Origin: Nitrosomonas sp. UBA6494
GTDB lineage: Bacteria; Pseudomonadota; Gammaproteobacteria; Burkholderiales; Nitrosomonadaceae
Direction of reading: 5' to 3'
Length of the DNA stretch: 13,892 nt
Assembly (NCBI GenBank): GCA_002435335.1
Contig: DJMI01000096.1
Location: 1 to 13,892 of the forward strand
Every line of letters begins with the position of its first letter. Position 1 is the stretch's first letter. Below, piece after piece: positions 1 through 7,160 of this stretch. The position numbers and the translations under genes were made by a program. Below the pieces are notes generated by a model. That model saw nothing but the letters and a program-made list of their open reading frames with translations. It searched no databases and had not been told where the DNA came from.

Positions 1-249
1 GGATAAATCAGGCCGTATCAATAGCCTCGCAATTCCATCAGAGATAACATTTCTGATCTCCTGTTTCCATTCTTCGTCAGCTATCTCAACTGTTGCGTCT
101 ATAGATAGCTCAATGCACTGAAGCGTCTTGATTCCGTATTTTCTCCAAGTCGGAACGTGATTAGATTCCTTTAGAGCGTACCAAGCTGTGCTTCCAAAGA
201 TGCTTTCAAGCGCGGACTTCAAAACTAGATATTTCGTATACTCGTTCAT
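1..249 (-). CDS. Unrecognised protein, 5' part only (runs off left edge)
   Basis: An open frame starts with ATG at 249 and reads 83 codons without a stop to base 1, so the C-terminus lies outside the window. The protein begins MNEYTKYLVLKSALESIFGS and continues with a mixed, mostly soluble and probably helical sequence; I see no signal peptide, membrane segment or motif I can name. A weak GAG-containing purine stretch (ACGAGAAAAC) lies just before the ATG. Codons such as AGA, ATA and CTA are frequent here and rare in the genes from 675 on, and the DNA is more A/T rich, which suggests a different origin, perhaps mobile or island DNA. The next recognisable item is a broken antitoxin-type gene on the same strand. 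No function is assigned. Confidence 0.5.
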   Translation of the reverse strand, partial: MNEYTKYLVLKSALESIFGSTAWYALKESNHVPTWRKYGIKTLQCIELSIDATVEIADEEWKQEIRNVISDGIARLLIRPDLS

Positions 250-404
250 AGTTTTCTCGTAAGTATAACTAGAATTAGACGTCCGAAATGACGCAATAAA
301 ATACATTAACTATGTTATCAATATTACACATTCGATAAAAGTATCAGCATACGGAGCTCGAACCGAGCTTATTGCAGAAAATTTTGTGCATCGATCGATC
401 TTTT

Positions 405-548
405 TCACCCAACAACCAGCTTAACATACTGTCCAGTGCGGGGAATTAATGTAAGCAGCATATCCAGGTTGAATTTTTCCCATTTGCCGTACATCAAGTC
501 GGATACATGGGATTGCCCGATCCCTAACATCGTCGCTGGAATTGGTTA
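405..548 (-). pseudogene. Remnant of HTH_37/HigA-type XRE-family regulator (antitoxin-like), N-terminus missing
   Basis: Reading leftward from 545 to the TGA at 407-405 gives about 46 residues, with an ATG at 530 that would leave only 41. The core, MLGIGQSHVSDLMYGKWEKF followed by NLDMLLTL and a basic/hydrophobic end, closely matches the second half of the helix-turn-helix of HTH_37 proteins (HigA-like antitoxins and relatives: LLGI.Q..VS.L..GK...F.LD.L...). A TAA at 548-546 stops the frame immediately upstream. The missing first helix and LTQ..AA motif may be partly recognisable in another frame (VTNSSD, about 558-541), so a frameshift is possible. No intact toxin gene is next to it. I infer a decayed toxin-antitoxin or regulator gene. 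A functional 41-residue product is unlikely because half of the HTH fold would be absent. Confidence 0.6.
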
Positions 549-584
549 CCGGTTCTTTGTTCTCTACAAACAATCCCATAAAAT

Positions 585-613
585 ATGCCCAGATGAAGTC
601 GATAGTCTATAAT
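585..613 (+). promoter_or_regulatory. Candidate sigma70 promoter upstream of the efflux channel gene
   Basis: A perfect -10 hexamer TATAAT stands at 608-613, about 60 bases before the ATG at 675. The matching -35 region (ATGCCC at 585-590, 17-base spacing) is poor. A second, more upstream pair is TTGTTC at 557-562 with TAAAAT at 579-584 (16-base spacing). Either could drive the operon. No operator-like dyad is evident between them and the gene. This is pattern matching only. Confidence 0.3.
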
Positions 614-674
614 CCTGTAACTATCAATTTTGTAATTCATTTAAGTTGTCATCTCCAAGATTCAAATAAATCCC

Positions 675-2060
675 ATGCAACGCTGGCGTCGCTTCATCTG
701 CGCTTTTCTTTTGCTATTCCTCACCGCTTGCGCGATGGGGCCGGATTTTATTCGGCCGAAAATCGATGCTGCTGAGAAATTCCGGCTCGATCCGGTGGAA
801 GGTGAGTCGATTGCCAATATGCGCTGGTGGGAGTTGTTGCAGGATGAGACGTTGCAGCGGCTGATCCGGCAGGCGTTGCAGGAGAACAAGGATCTCAAGC
901 ATGCGGTGGCGAGCGTGGAAGAGTTTGAAGCGCGCTTGGGAGCGTCGCGTATGGATTTGTTGCCGAATCTGGGTTTTGATACTTATGCGCCGGCATTCGG
1001 TCGAATGGGTGGATTCCGCTTCCCTGGTTTTCCGACGCCGTTTAGTTATTATGGGCAGACGACCCTCAACTGGGAAATCGATATCTGGGGCAAGATCCGC
1101 CGTTCCAACGAGGCAGCACGCGCCGAATTGCTAGAGCGCGAAGAGAGTCGCCATGCGGTGATTTTGACCTTGGTCAGCGCGGTAGCGCAGGCTTATTTCG
1201 ATTTGCTGCAACTTGACCGGCAATACGAAATCGCCCAGCAAACATTGGCATCCTGGCGCGATTCGCTGGAATTGTCGCAAGCGCAATTGGATGCAGGCGT
1301 CATTTCCCGCATTGAATTCGATCAAATCGATGCCGCGCGCGCCAGCGCGGTAAAGCAAGTAGCCGAGCTGGAGCGGCGGTTGCGGCAAAAGGAAAACGAA
1401 TTGAGCGTGCTGCTCGGCAAAAACTCTACCCCAATCGAGCGTGGGCAAGCATTTGCGGAACAACCGCCGCCGGTCGAAGTACCCGCCGGATTGCCGTCGG
1501 AATTGTTACAACGGCGCCCGGATATTTTGCGCGCCGAGCAATCCCTGGCGGCGGCAACCGCGCGTATCGGTGTCGCCAAAGCCTCTCGTTTTCCAAGACT
1601 GTCGATCACCGGCTTTCTCGGCGTGGCCAGCCCGGCATTGTCGAATTTATTGCTTTCCGGTAGCGAATTCGGTGCCAGCGGCCTCGGTCTGGCTGGGCCA
1701 CTATTGAATGCAAAAAGCCTGGGTTTCGAGCAGCGCGCGGCGGAAGCTCAGGCACGTCAAGCATTGGCGCAATATGAACAAACCGTTTTAACCGCTTTCA
1801 AAGAAGTCGAAGATGCTTTGATCGCGGTGCACACCGCCAATACGCAACGGCAAGCGCAACACGAGCAAGTGGAAGCGCTGCGTTCCGCGTTACAATTGGC
1901 GGATCTGCGCTTTCAGAACGGCATTACCAGTTATGTCGACGTATTGTCGGCTAAACGCAATTTGTTCGACGCAGAATCGGCATTGCTGTCGATGCAGCGC
2001 TTGCATTGGGTGTCGATTGTTCAATTGTATAAAGCATTGGGTGGCGGTTGGGTTTTATAA
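675..2060 (+). CDS. RND efflux outer-membrane channel lipoprotein (OprM/NodT family)
   Basis: Outer-membrane factor that forms the trimeric exit duct of a tripartite efflux pump. The 461-residue length is normal for the family. Residues 1-18 are a lipoprotein signal with a basic start and hydrophobic core, ending in the lipobox LTAC; Cys19 would be lipidated, and AMGPDF following it is the typical NodT/OprM start. Two OEP repeats follow. The second contains the family signature LLQRRPDILRAEQSLAAA (about 275-295) and RIGVAKASRFPRLSITG. The C-terminal repeat has LADLRFQNGITSYVDVL. The ATG at 675 fits the signal peptide, although the Shine-Dalgarno is weak (AAGA at 657-660, rather far). It lies upstream of the adaptor and pump genes, separated by 221 bases that contain a palindromic element, so it could be transcribed with them or separately. 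Confidence 0.93.
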   Translation: MQRWRRFICAFLLLFLTACAMGPDFIRPKIDAAEKFRLDPVEGESIANMRWWELLQDETLQRLIRQALQENKDLKHAVASVEEFEARLGASRMDLLPNLGFDTYAPAFGRMGGFRFPGFPTPFSYYGQTTLNWEIDIWGKIRRSNEAARAELLEREESRHAVILTLVSAVAQAYFDLLQLDRQYEIAQQTLASWRDSLELSQAQLDAGVISRIEFDQIDAARASAVKQVAELERRLRQKENELSVLLGKNSTPIERGQAFAEQPPPVEVPAGLPSELLQRRPDILRAEQSLAAATARIGVAKASRFPRLSITGFLGVASPALSNLLLSGSEFGASGLGLAGPLLNAKSLGFEQRAAEAQARQALAQYEQTVLTAFKEVEDALIAVHTANTQRQAQHEQVEALRSALQLADLRFQNGITSYVDVLSAKRNLFDAESALLSMQRLHWVSIVQLYKALGGGWVL

Positions 2061-2081
2061 ACTGGCATGGAATTAGCAAGC

Positions 2082-2211
2082 CGTTGAGAAACGTTTTCGA
2101 GACAGCTTTGCCGCGGCAAAAATAGGCGAAAAAGCGCAGTTTATGCCTAATAAATGAGCATTTTGAGCCTGTTTTTAACGCTGCAGCGACAACGTAGATA
2201 GCTTCTCAACG
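2082..2211. repeat. 130-bp palindromic element with 9-bp terminal inverted repeats (MITE-like)
   Basis: CGTTGAGAA at 2082-2090 is repeated in perfect inversion as TTCTCAACG at 2203-2211. The symmetry continues inward. ACGTTTTCG (2091-2099) pairs with CGACAACGT (2187-2195) at 8 of 9 positions. AAAAATAGGC (2118-2127) pairs with GCCTGTTTTT (2167-2176) with one G-U. AAAA (2130-2133) pairs with TTTT (2161-2164). TTTAT (2140-2144) pairs with ATAAA (2150-2154) around a five-base loop. The left arm also carries a 14-bp perfect palindrome, TTTGCCGCGGCAAA (2107-2120). The whole can therefore fold into one long imperfect hairpin. It has no coding capacity. Size, terminal repeats and intergenic position are those of a miniature inverted-repeat transposable element; no target-site duplication is obvious. 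As RNA it could also act as a processing or attenuation structure between channel and adaptor genes. Confidence 0.6.
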
Positions 2212-2272
2212 ATTTGTCGTATGGTTCGCTGATACCGTCAATGATTCCCTTTCAATCAATTAGTATAACGTC

Positions 2273-2278
2273 GAGGAG
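2273..2278 (+). promoter_or_regulatory. Ribosome binding site GAGGAG before the adaptor gene
   Basis: GAGGAG is a strong Shine-Dalgarno. It lies only 3 bases before the ATG at 2282 and 12 bases before a second in-frame ATG at 2291, so the exact start is ambiguous by three codons. Both starts keep the lipoprotein signal. A TATAAC at 2264-2269 is a possible -10 just upstream, without a convincing -35. Confidence 0.5.
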
Positions 2279-2281
2279 TGT

Positions 2282-3511
2282 ATGCATCGAATGACCGGAT
2301 GGCTGTTTTTATCTATTTTCCGGATTCAATCCACTATCGTGCTGGCGCTCATACTGACGCTGCTCAGTGCCTGCACCGGTCAGCCGCCACAAGCACCGCC
2401 ACCGTCTTTGCCACAGGTGGAGGTCATCACCGTCACACCGCAAACCCTGGCGGACGAGCCTGAATTTATCGGCCAAGCGGAAGCTTTCCGACCGGTAGAA
2501 ATCCGTTCGCAAGTGAGCGGCATCATTAAACAAGTGTATTTCACCGAAGGGCGCGATGTAAAAAAAGGCGAGCGCTTGTACTTGATCGATCCGGTACCGT
2601 TCAAGGCCGTGCATCTAAGTAACAAAGCCAAGGTGGCGCAAATGCAGGCGCGGTTGCAGCAAGCACAGCAGAATTTAACACGTATCAAACCGTTGCTCGA
2701 TAAACAAGCGGTAAGCAAAAAAGAAATCGATGATGCCGAAGCCGAAGTACGCGCCGCCAAAGCGGCATTGGATGAAGCGCAAAACGATCTGGCGAAAGCC
2801 AAATTCGACCTCGACAATACCGTGATCACCGCGCCGGTGAATGGCCGCATCGGGCGCAGCCAATTTTACGAAGGTCGGCTGATTACCGCGCAAGAATCGT
2901 TACTGGTTACGATTGCGCAACTCGATCCGCTGTATGTCAGCGTCAACGTGCCGGAAAGCTATCTGCTGCGCCGCCGTCGCGAAGTCACCGAGCAGAAAGT
3001 AACCAGCCCGGAAATTTTTCAGTTGCGTGGCGTATTGACGTTTTCCGATGGCAGCGTGTATCCGCACGAAGGCATTCTGGATTTCGCCGAAGCCGTAATC
3101 CGACCACAAACCGGCACCTTGCAGGGACGATTCAAGTTTCCGCATCCGGAAGGCCATCTACCGCCGGGGCATGCCTATCTGTATCCAGGCCAATTCGTCA
3201 AAGTGCGCATCAAAGGACATATCCGTCAGCACGCCATTTTGATTCCGCAGCGCGCGGTGCAGCAAAGCCCCGCCGGTTCGATGGTGTTCGTCATTGACGA
3301 AAATGAGCAAGTGCAAGTACGGCCGGTACAAGCAAGCGCCTGGCACGGCAAGGATTGGCTGATCGAAAGTGGTTTGCAACCGGGTGAGCGGGTAGTAGTG
3401 GAAGGATTCTTCCGCATCATGCCGGGCGTCAAAGTGCAGGCAGTGCCGTATCACTCTGCTCACACCAATGATTTGCCGGCGGAAGCCTCCTCCGGACAGT
3501 CAGCACCATGA
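2282..3511 (+). CDS. RND efflux periplasmic adaptor lipoprotein (AcrA/MexE-type membrane fusion protein)
   Basis: Periplasmic adaptor linking the inner-membrane pump to the outer-membrane channel. 409 residues, normal for AcrA-like proteins. The signal peptide ends in a lipobox (LSAC) with Cys31, so the protein is probably anchored by lipid. Domains in order: first half of the lipoyl/barrel-sandwich domain about 68-104 (EIRSQVSGIIKQVYFTEG, then KKGERLYLIDP); an alpha-helical coiled-coil hairpin about 108-178, rich in Ala, Gln, Lys and Glu; second lipoyl half about 179-213 (VITAPVNGRIGRSQFYEGRL); beta-barrel about 217-300 (LDPLYVSVNVPES); and a membrane-proximal domain to the end (ILIPQRAVQQSPAGSMVFVI, GLQPGERVVVEGF). 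Its TGA overlaps the pump gene's ATG as ATGA at 3508-3511, so the two are translationally coupled. Substrate range cannot be read from the sequence. Confidence 0.95.
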   Translation: MHRMTGWLFLSIFRIQSTIVLALILTLLSACTGQPPQAPPPSLPQVEVITVTPQTLADEPEFIGQAEAFRPVEIRSQVSGIIKQVYFTEGRDVKKGERLYLIDPVPFKAVHLSNKAKVAQMQARLQQAQQNLTRIKPLLDKQAVSKKEIDDAEAEVRAAKAALDEAQNDLAKAKFDLDNTVITAPVNGRIGRSQFYEGRLITAQESLLVTIAQLDPLYVSVNVPESYLLRRRREVTEQKVTSPEIFQLRGVLTFSDGSVYPHEGILDFAEAVIRPQTGTLQGRFKFPHPEGHLPPGHAYLYPGQFVKVRIKGHIRQHAILIPQRAVQQSPAGSMVFVIDENEQVQVRPVQASAWHGKDWLIESGLQPGERVVVEGFFRIMPGVKVQAVPYHSAHTNDLPAEASSGQSAP

Positions 3512-6500
3512 AGCCGCATTTTTTCATTGATCGTCCGATTTTCGCCTCGGTATTGTCGATCGCCATTGTCATATTCGGTTTGATCGCGCTGCAACAACTG
3601 CCGGTGGCGCAATTCCCTCAAATCACACCGCCGATGATCCAAATCGACGCCGATTATCCCGGTGCCAGCGCGGAAGTGGTCGCAGAAGCGGTAGCGCGTC
3701 CGATCGAAGTGCAATTACCCGGCATCGATAATTTGCTGTATTACGAATCGGTCAGCACCAACGACGGCCACATGACACTGCGGCTGACGTTCGAAATCGG
3801 CACCGATGTCGATATCGCCCAGGTACAAACGCAAAACCGTCAGCGTCTGGCCGAACCGCAACTGCCCAGCGAAGTGATCCGCCAAGGCATTTCGGTGAAA
3901 AAGCTATCTCCCAGCTTGTTGTTGGTTGTCGCGTTGAATTCTACCGATCCGCAGCATGACGACGTTTTTTTATCGAACTATGCGCTGCTGCGCGTGCTCG
4001 ACAATATCAAGCGCTTGCCGGGTGTCGGCGACGCGATGATTTTCGGCGGTCAGAGCTATTCGATGCGGCTGATTCTCGATCCGGTGCGCATGGCGCAATT
4101 GAATCTGACGCCGACCGACATCGTCAACGTGGTGCGCGAGCAAAATCGCGACTTTCCGGCAGGAAGAATCGGGCGTGAACCGACATCGGGCGGCACCGAG
4201 CTAACGATACCGGTGATCACCAAAGGACGCATGAGCGAAGTCAAGGAATTCGAAGACATCATCGTGCGCGCCTTTCCGGACGGTTCGATGATCCGGTTGC
4301 AAGATGTCGCACGTATCGAACTCGGTGCGCAATCGTACGATTTGGAAGGCCGCTGGAACAGTAAGCCAAACACGTTTTTGCTGGCTTTTTTAGCGCCGGG
4401 CGCGAATGCGCTCGATACGGGTCGCAGCATCCGTGCAGAAATGGATCATTTGGCGAAAAGTTTCCCTCCGGGGGTCTCGCACAACATTCCTTATGACACT
4501 ACTACGTTTATTGAAGTATCGATCAAGGAAGTGCTGCGTACACTCGCAGAAGCTACACTGCTGGTGATTCTGGTGGTGTTCTTATTCTTGCAAAGCTGGC
4601 GCGCCACGTTGATTCCCGCCGTTGCGGTACCGGTATCTCTGATCGGCACCTTAGCCGGCTTAGCGGCATTCGATTTTTCCATCAATACGCTGACGTTGTT
4701 CGGCATGGTGCTGGCGATCGGGATCGTGGTCGACGACGCAATCGTAGTGGTCGAAAACGTCGAACGGCATATCACTCAAGGCGGATTATCGCCGCGCGAT
4801 GCCGCGAAAAAAGCGATGGACGAAGTATCCGGCCCCGTGATCGCGATCGTGTTGGTGTTGGCTGCGGTGTTCGTGCCGGTGGCTTTTCTGGGCGGCATTA
4901 CCGGGGAATTGTACAAGCAGTTTGCCATTACCATCGCATTGTCCGTGACCATCTCCGGATTTGTCGCGTTGACGCTGAGTCCGGCGCTGTGTGCACTGGT
5001 ATTGAAACCAAGCCATCATGAGCCGAAAGGATTCTGGAAGCTGTTCAACCGATTTTTCGATTGGGCACAAACCCGCTATACCGACACAGTGGTTGCCATC
5101 ATCAAGCGCTCGATGCTGGCACTGTCGTTGTTTGCGGTGTTGCTTGCCGCTATTGCCGGTTTGTTAAAATTCATGCCGAGTAGTTTTCTTCCGGAAGAAG
5201 ATCAAGGTTATTTCATCGCTGTGGTGCAATTACCCGACGGCGCTTCGCTGACTCGCACCAAAGCGGTACTCGACCGCATCGAAGGTTATTTCCAAGCCAA
5301 TCCCGTGGTGCACTCCACCGACACACTGGCCGGACAGAATTTTGTTTTCAGTACGCGCGGCGGCAATCAAGCCACTATGTTCGTGCCGCTACACCATTGG
5401 GACAAACGCACACAACCGGAACAACAAGTTCAATCCTTGATCGACGCCGCTTATCAGGAATTCGCTAAAATTCCGGAAGCGTTGATTTTGGCATTTAATG
5501 CACCGGCAATCGAAGGACTGGGTGCAACCGGCGGTTTCTCAGTGCAAATTCAAGACCCCAGTGGCGGCGATTTCGTACAATTCGCCGCAGTAGCGCAGGA
5601 ATTCGCCGTCAAAGCGACGGAACATCCGGCAATTGCCGTCGCCAATACCAATTTCCGCGTCAGCGCGCCGAGGCTGTATGCCACAGTTGATCGCGAACGC
5701 GCCAAAGCACTGGGTGTACCGATTTCGGAAGTTTTCGATACCATGCAAGCGTATTTCGGTAATCTGTACATCAACGATTTCGTCAAATTCGGACGCATTT
5801 ACCGCGTGCAAACCGAAGCCATGCCGGAGTATCGCTCGAACCCCGACGACATACGCAAAATTTTCGTGCGTGCGCAAAACAGCGGGCAATCGACGATGAT
5901 ACCGCTCGACTCGGTAGTCAGCACACAATTCAATAGCGGCCCCGATCCGGTAACGCACTTTAACGGCTACAATGCCGCAATGGTACTCGGCGGTGCCGCA
6001 CCGGGCTTTAGTTCCGGGGAAGCGCTCGCCGCATTGCAGCAAGTGGCGGATGAAGTTTTAACGCCGCGTGGCTATACACTGGATTACAGCGGTATTTCGT
6101 ATCAGGAGCGTAAAGCGGGCGGACAATCCGGCGCAGTAATCGGCTTTGCGTTACTGATGGTATTTCTGGTTCTGGCAGCGCTGTACGAAAGCTGGACTAT
6201 CCCGCTGGCGGTAATTTTGGCGATTCCGTTCGGCATTTTCGGCGCGCTGCTGGCGATATGGACGCGCGGTCTGAGCAACGACATTTATTTCCAAATCGGC
6301 ATGGTGACATTGATCGGATTGGCGGCGAAAAACGCTATTTTGATCGTAGAATTTGCCAATCAACGCTATGCATCCGGCACAACATTGATGGATGCGGCGT
6401 TGCAAGCGGCACGATTACGCTTCCGTCCGATTATCATGACCTCGATGGCGTTCATCCTCGGCGTATTTCCGCTGGTCATCGCCTCCGGTGCGGGTGCGGC

Positions 6501-6693
6501 AAGCCGCCATTCGATTGGCACCGGTGTATTCGGCGGTATGCTGGCGGCGACATTTCTAGCGATTTTTTTCGTGCCGCTGTTTTTTGTGTTGATTGCCAAG
6601 CTCAAGTGGCGCAACAAAGCGCCGAAAAAGATCGCACTGCCACCGCCACAGGATAACCTTACGATTCAATCCGATGAGGATAAACCGAAATGA
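3508..6693 (+). CDS. RND multidrug efflux pump, inner-membrane subunit (HAE1 family, AcrB/MexF-like)
   Basis: Proton-driven drug exporter of the hydrophobe/amphiphile efflux-1 family; 1061 residues, close to AcrB's 1049. The start MKPHFFIDRPIFASVLSIAI is typical: an amphipathic N-terminus followed by the first membrane helix. Two halves each carry a large periplasmic porter/docking loop and membrane helices. The proton relay is intact: adjacent Asp409 and Asp410 in helix 4 (GIVVDDAIVVVENVER) and Lys941 in helix 10 (TLIGLAAKNAILIVEFANQ). Other family landmarks include TSPALCALVLKP-like LTLSPALCALVLKP and the porter motif GATGGFSVQIQD. It begins inside the adaptor stop and ends inside the DUF192 start (ATGA at 6690-6693). 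Sequence style favours drug or solvent export over heavy-metal export (HME pumps have different helix-4 motifs), but the actual substrate is unknown. Confidence 0.97.
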   Translation: MKPHFFIDRPIFASVLSIAIVIFGLIALQQLPVAQFPQITPPMIQIDADYPGASAEVVAEAVARPIEVQLPGIDNLLYYESVSTNDGHMTLRLTFEIGTDVDIAQVQTQNRQRLAEPQLPSEVIRQGISVKKLSPSLLLVVALNSTDPQHDDVFLSNYALLRVLDNIKRLPGVGDAMIFGGQSYSMRLILDPVRMAQLNLTPTDIVNVVREQNRDFPAGRIGREPTSGGTELTIPVITKGRMSEVKEFEDIIVRAFPDGSMIRLQDVARIELGAQSYDLEGRWNSKPNTFLLAFLAPGANALDTGRSIRAEMDHLAKSFPPGVSHNIPYDTTTFIEVSIKEVLRTLAEATLLVILVVFLFLQSWRATLIPAVAVPVSLIGTLAGLAAFDFSINTLTLFGMVLAIGIVVDDAIVVVENVERHITQGGLSPRDAAKKAMDEVSGPVIAIVLVLAAVFVPVAFLGGITGELYKQFAITIALSVTISGFVALTLSPALCALVLKPSHHEPKGFWKLFNRFFDWAQTRYTDTVVAIIKRSMLALSLFAVLLAAIAGLLKFMPSSFLPEEDQGYFIAVVQLPDGASLTRTKAVLDRIEGYFQANPVVHSTDTLAGQNFVFSTRGGNQATMFVPLHHWDKRTQPEQQVQSLIDAAYQEFAKIPEALILAFNAPAIEGLGATGGFSVQIQDPSGGDFVQFAAVAQEFAVKATEHPAIAVANTNFRVSAPRLYATVDRERAKALGVPISEVFDTMQAYFGNLYINDFVKFGRIYRVQTEAMPEYRSNPDDIRKIFVRAQNSGQSTMIPLDSVVSTQFNSGPDPVTHFNGYNAAMVLGGAAPGFSSGEALAALQQVADEVLTPRGYTLDYSGISYQERKAGGQSGAVIGFALLMVFLVLAALYESWTIPLAVILAIPFGIFGALLAIWTRGLSNDIYFQIGMVTLIGLAAKNAILIVEFANQRYASGTTLMDAALQAARLRFRPIIMTSMAFILGVFPLVIASGAGAASRHSIGTGVFGGMLAATFLAIFFVPLFFVLIAKLKWRNKAPKKIALPPPQDNLTIQSDEDKPK

Positions 6694-7160
6694 AAAAATT
6701 GTTACAACGCAGTATTGCTATGGCATGGGGATTATTAATCGCCGGCTACGCCAGTGCGCAAAACGCACCGCAACCGCGCTTAGCCACGATCGATCTGACC
6801 GCCGGAATGTACGTGATTCAAGCCGAAGTGGCGCAAACGCACAACGAACAGAGCATCGGTTTGATGCACCGGCAAAAAATGGCAGACAACGAAGGCATGC
6901 TGTTTGTCTACGGAAACGCACAAATCCGTTGCTACTGGATGCGCAACACGCTGATTCCGTTAACCATCGCATTTATCGACGACGATGGCGCGATTATCAA
7001 TCTTAAGGACATGCAACCCTTGGACGAACGTTCGCATTGTTCGATCAAACCGGTGCGCTTTGCACTGGAAATGAATCAAGGCTGGTTCGATCAACGCGGC
7101 ATTAAGCCCGGTTTTAAAATACGCGGACTACCAGAGAAATCTGCTGCATTTTCACAATGA
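6690..7160 (+). CDS. Exported DUF192 family protein
   Basis: 156 residues. An N-terminal signal peptide (basic MKKLLQRS, hydrophobic core, ASA-Q cleavage near residue 23) predicts export to the periplasm. The mature part is a DUF192 domain, recognised from QSIGLMHRQKMADNEGMLFV (about 54-73) and the hallmark CYWMRNTLIPLTIAFID (about 81-97), followed by LKDMQPL and a C-terminal FALEMNQGWFDQRGIKPG. DUF192 proteins are small, mostly beta and of unknown biochemical function; many are exported. Here the gene starts within the stop codon of the pump gene and its own stop overlaps the next start, so it should be made together with the efflux system. A supporting role for the pump is an inference from coupling only. 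There is one cysteine in the CYWM motif and one later (SHC). Confidence 0.9.
   Translation: MKKLLQRSIAMAWGLLIAGYASAQNAPQPRLATIDLTAGMYVIQAEVAQTHNEQSIGLMHRQKMADNEGMLFVYGNAQIRCYWMRNTLIPLTIAFIDDDGAIINLKDMQPLDERSHCSIKPVRFALEMNQGWFDQRGIKPGFKIRGLPEKSAAFSQ

Noticed and set aside
355..369. Hairpin AGCTCG-AAC-CGAGCT, considered as a terminator or a tRNA T-arm remnant
   Set aside because: No T-run follows on either strand, and no acceptor, anticodon or D-arm pairing can be assembled around it.
2107..2120. 14-bp palindrome TTTGCCGCGGCAAA as an independent operator for the adaptor gene
   Set aside because: It belongs to the left arm of the larger 2082-2211 inverted-repeat element, so I do not call it a separate regulator site.
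5539..6042. 167-codon open frame on the minus strand opposite the pump gene
   Set aside because: It lies wholly within the strongly supported RND gene, and its sequence (many His, Arg, Cys) looks like an antisense shadow with no family resemblance or ribosome site.
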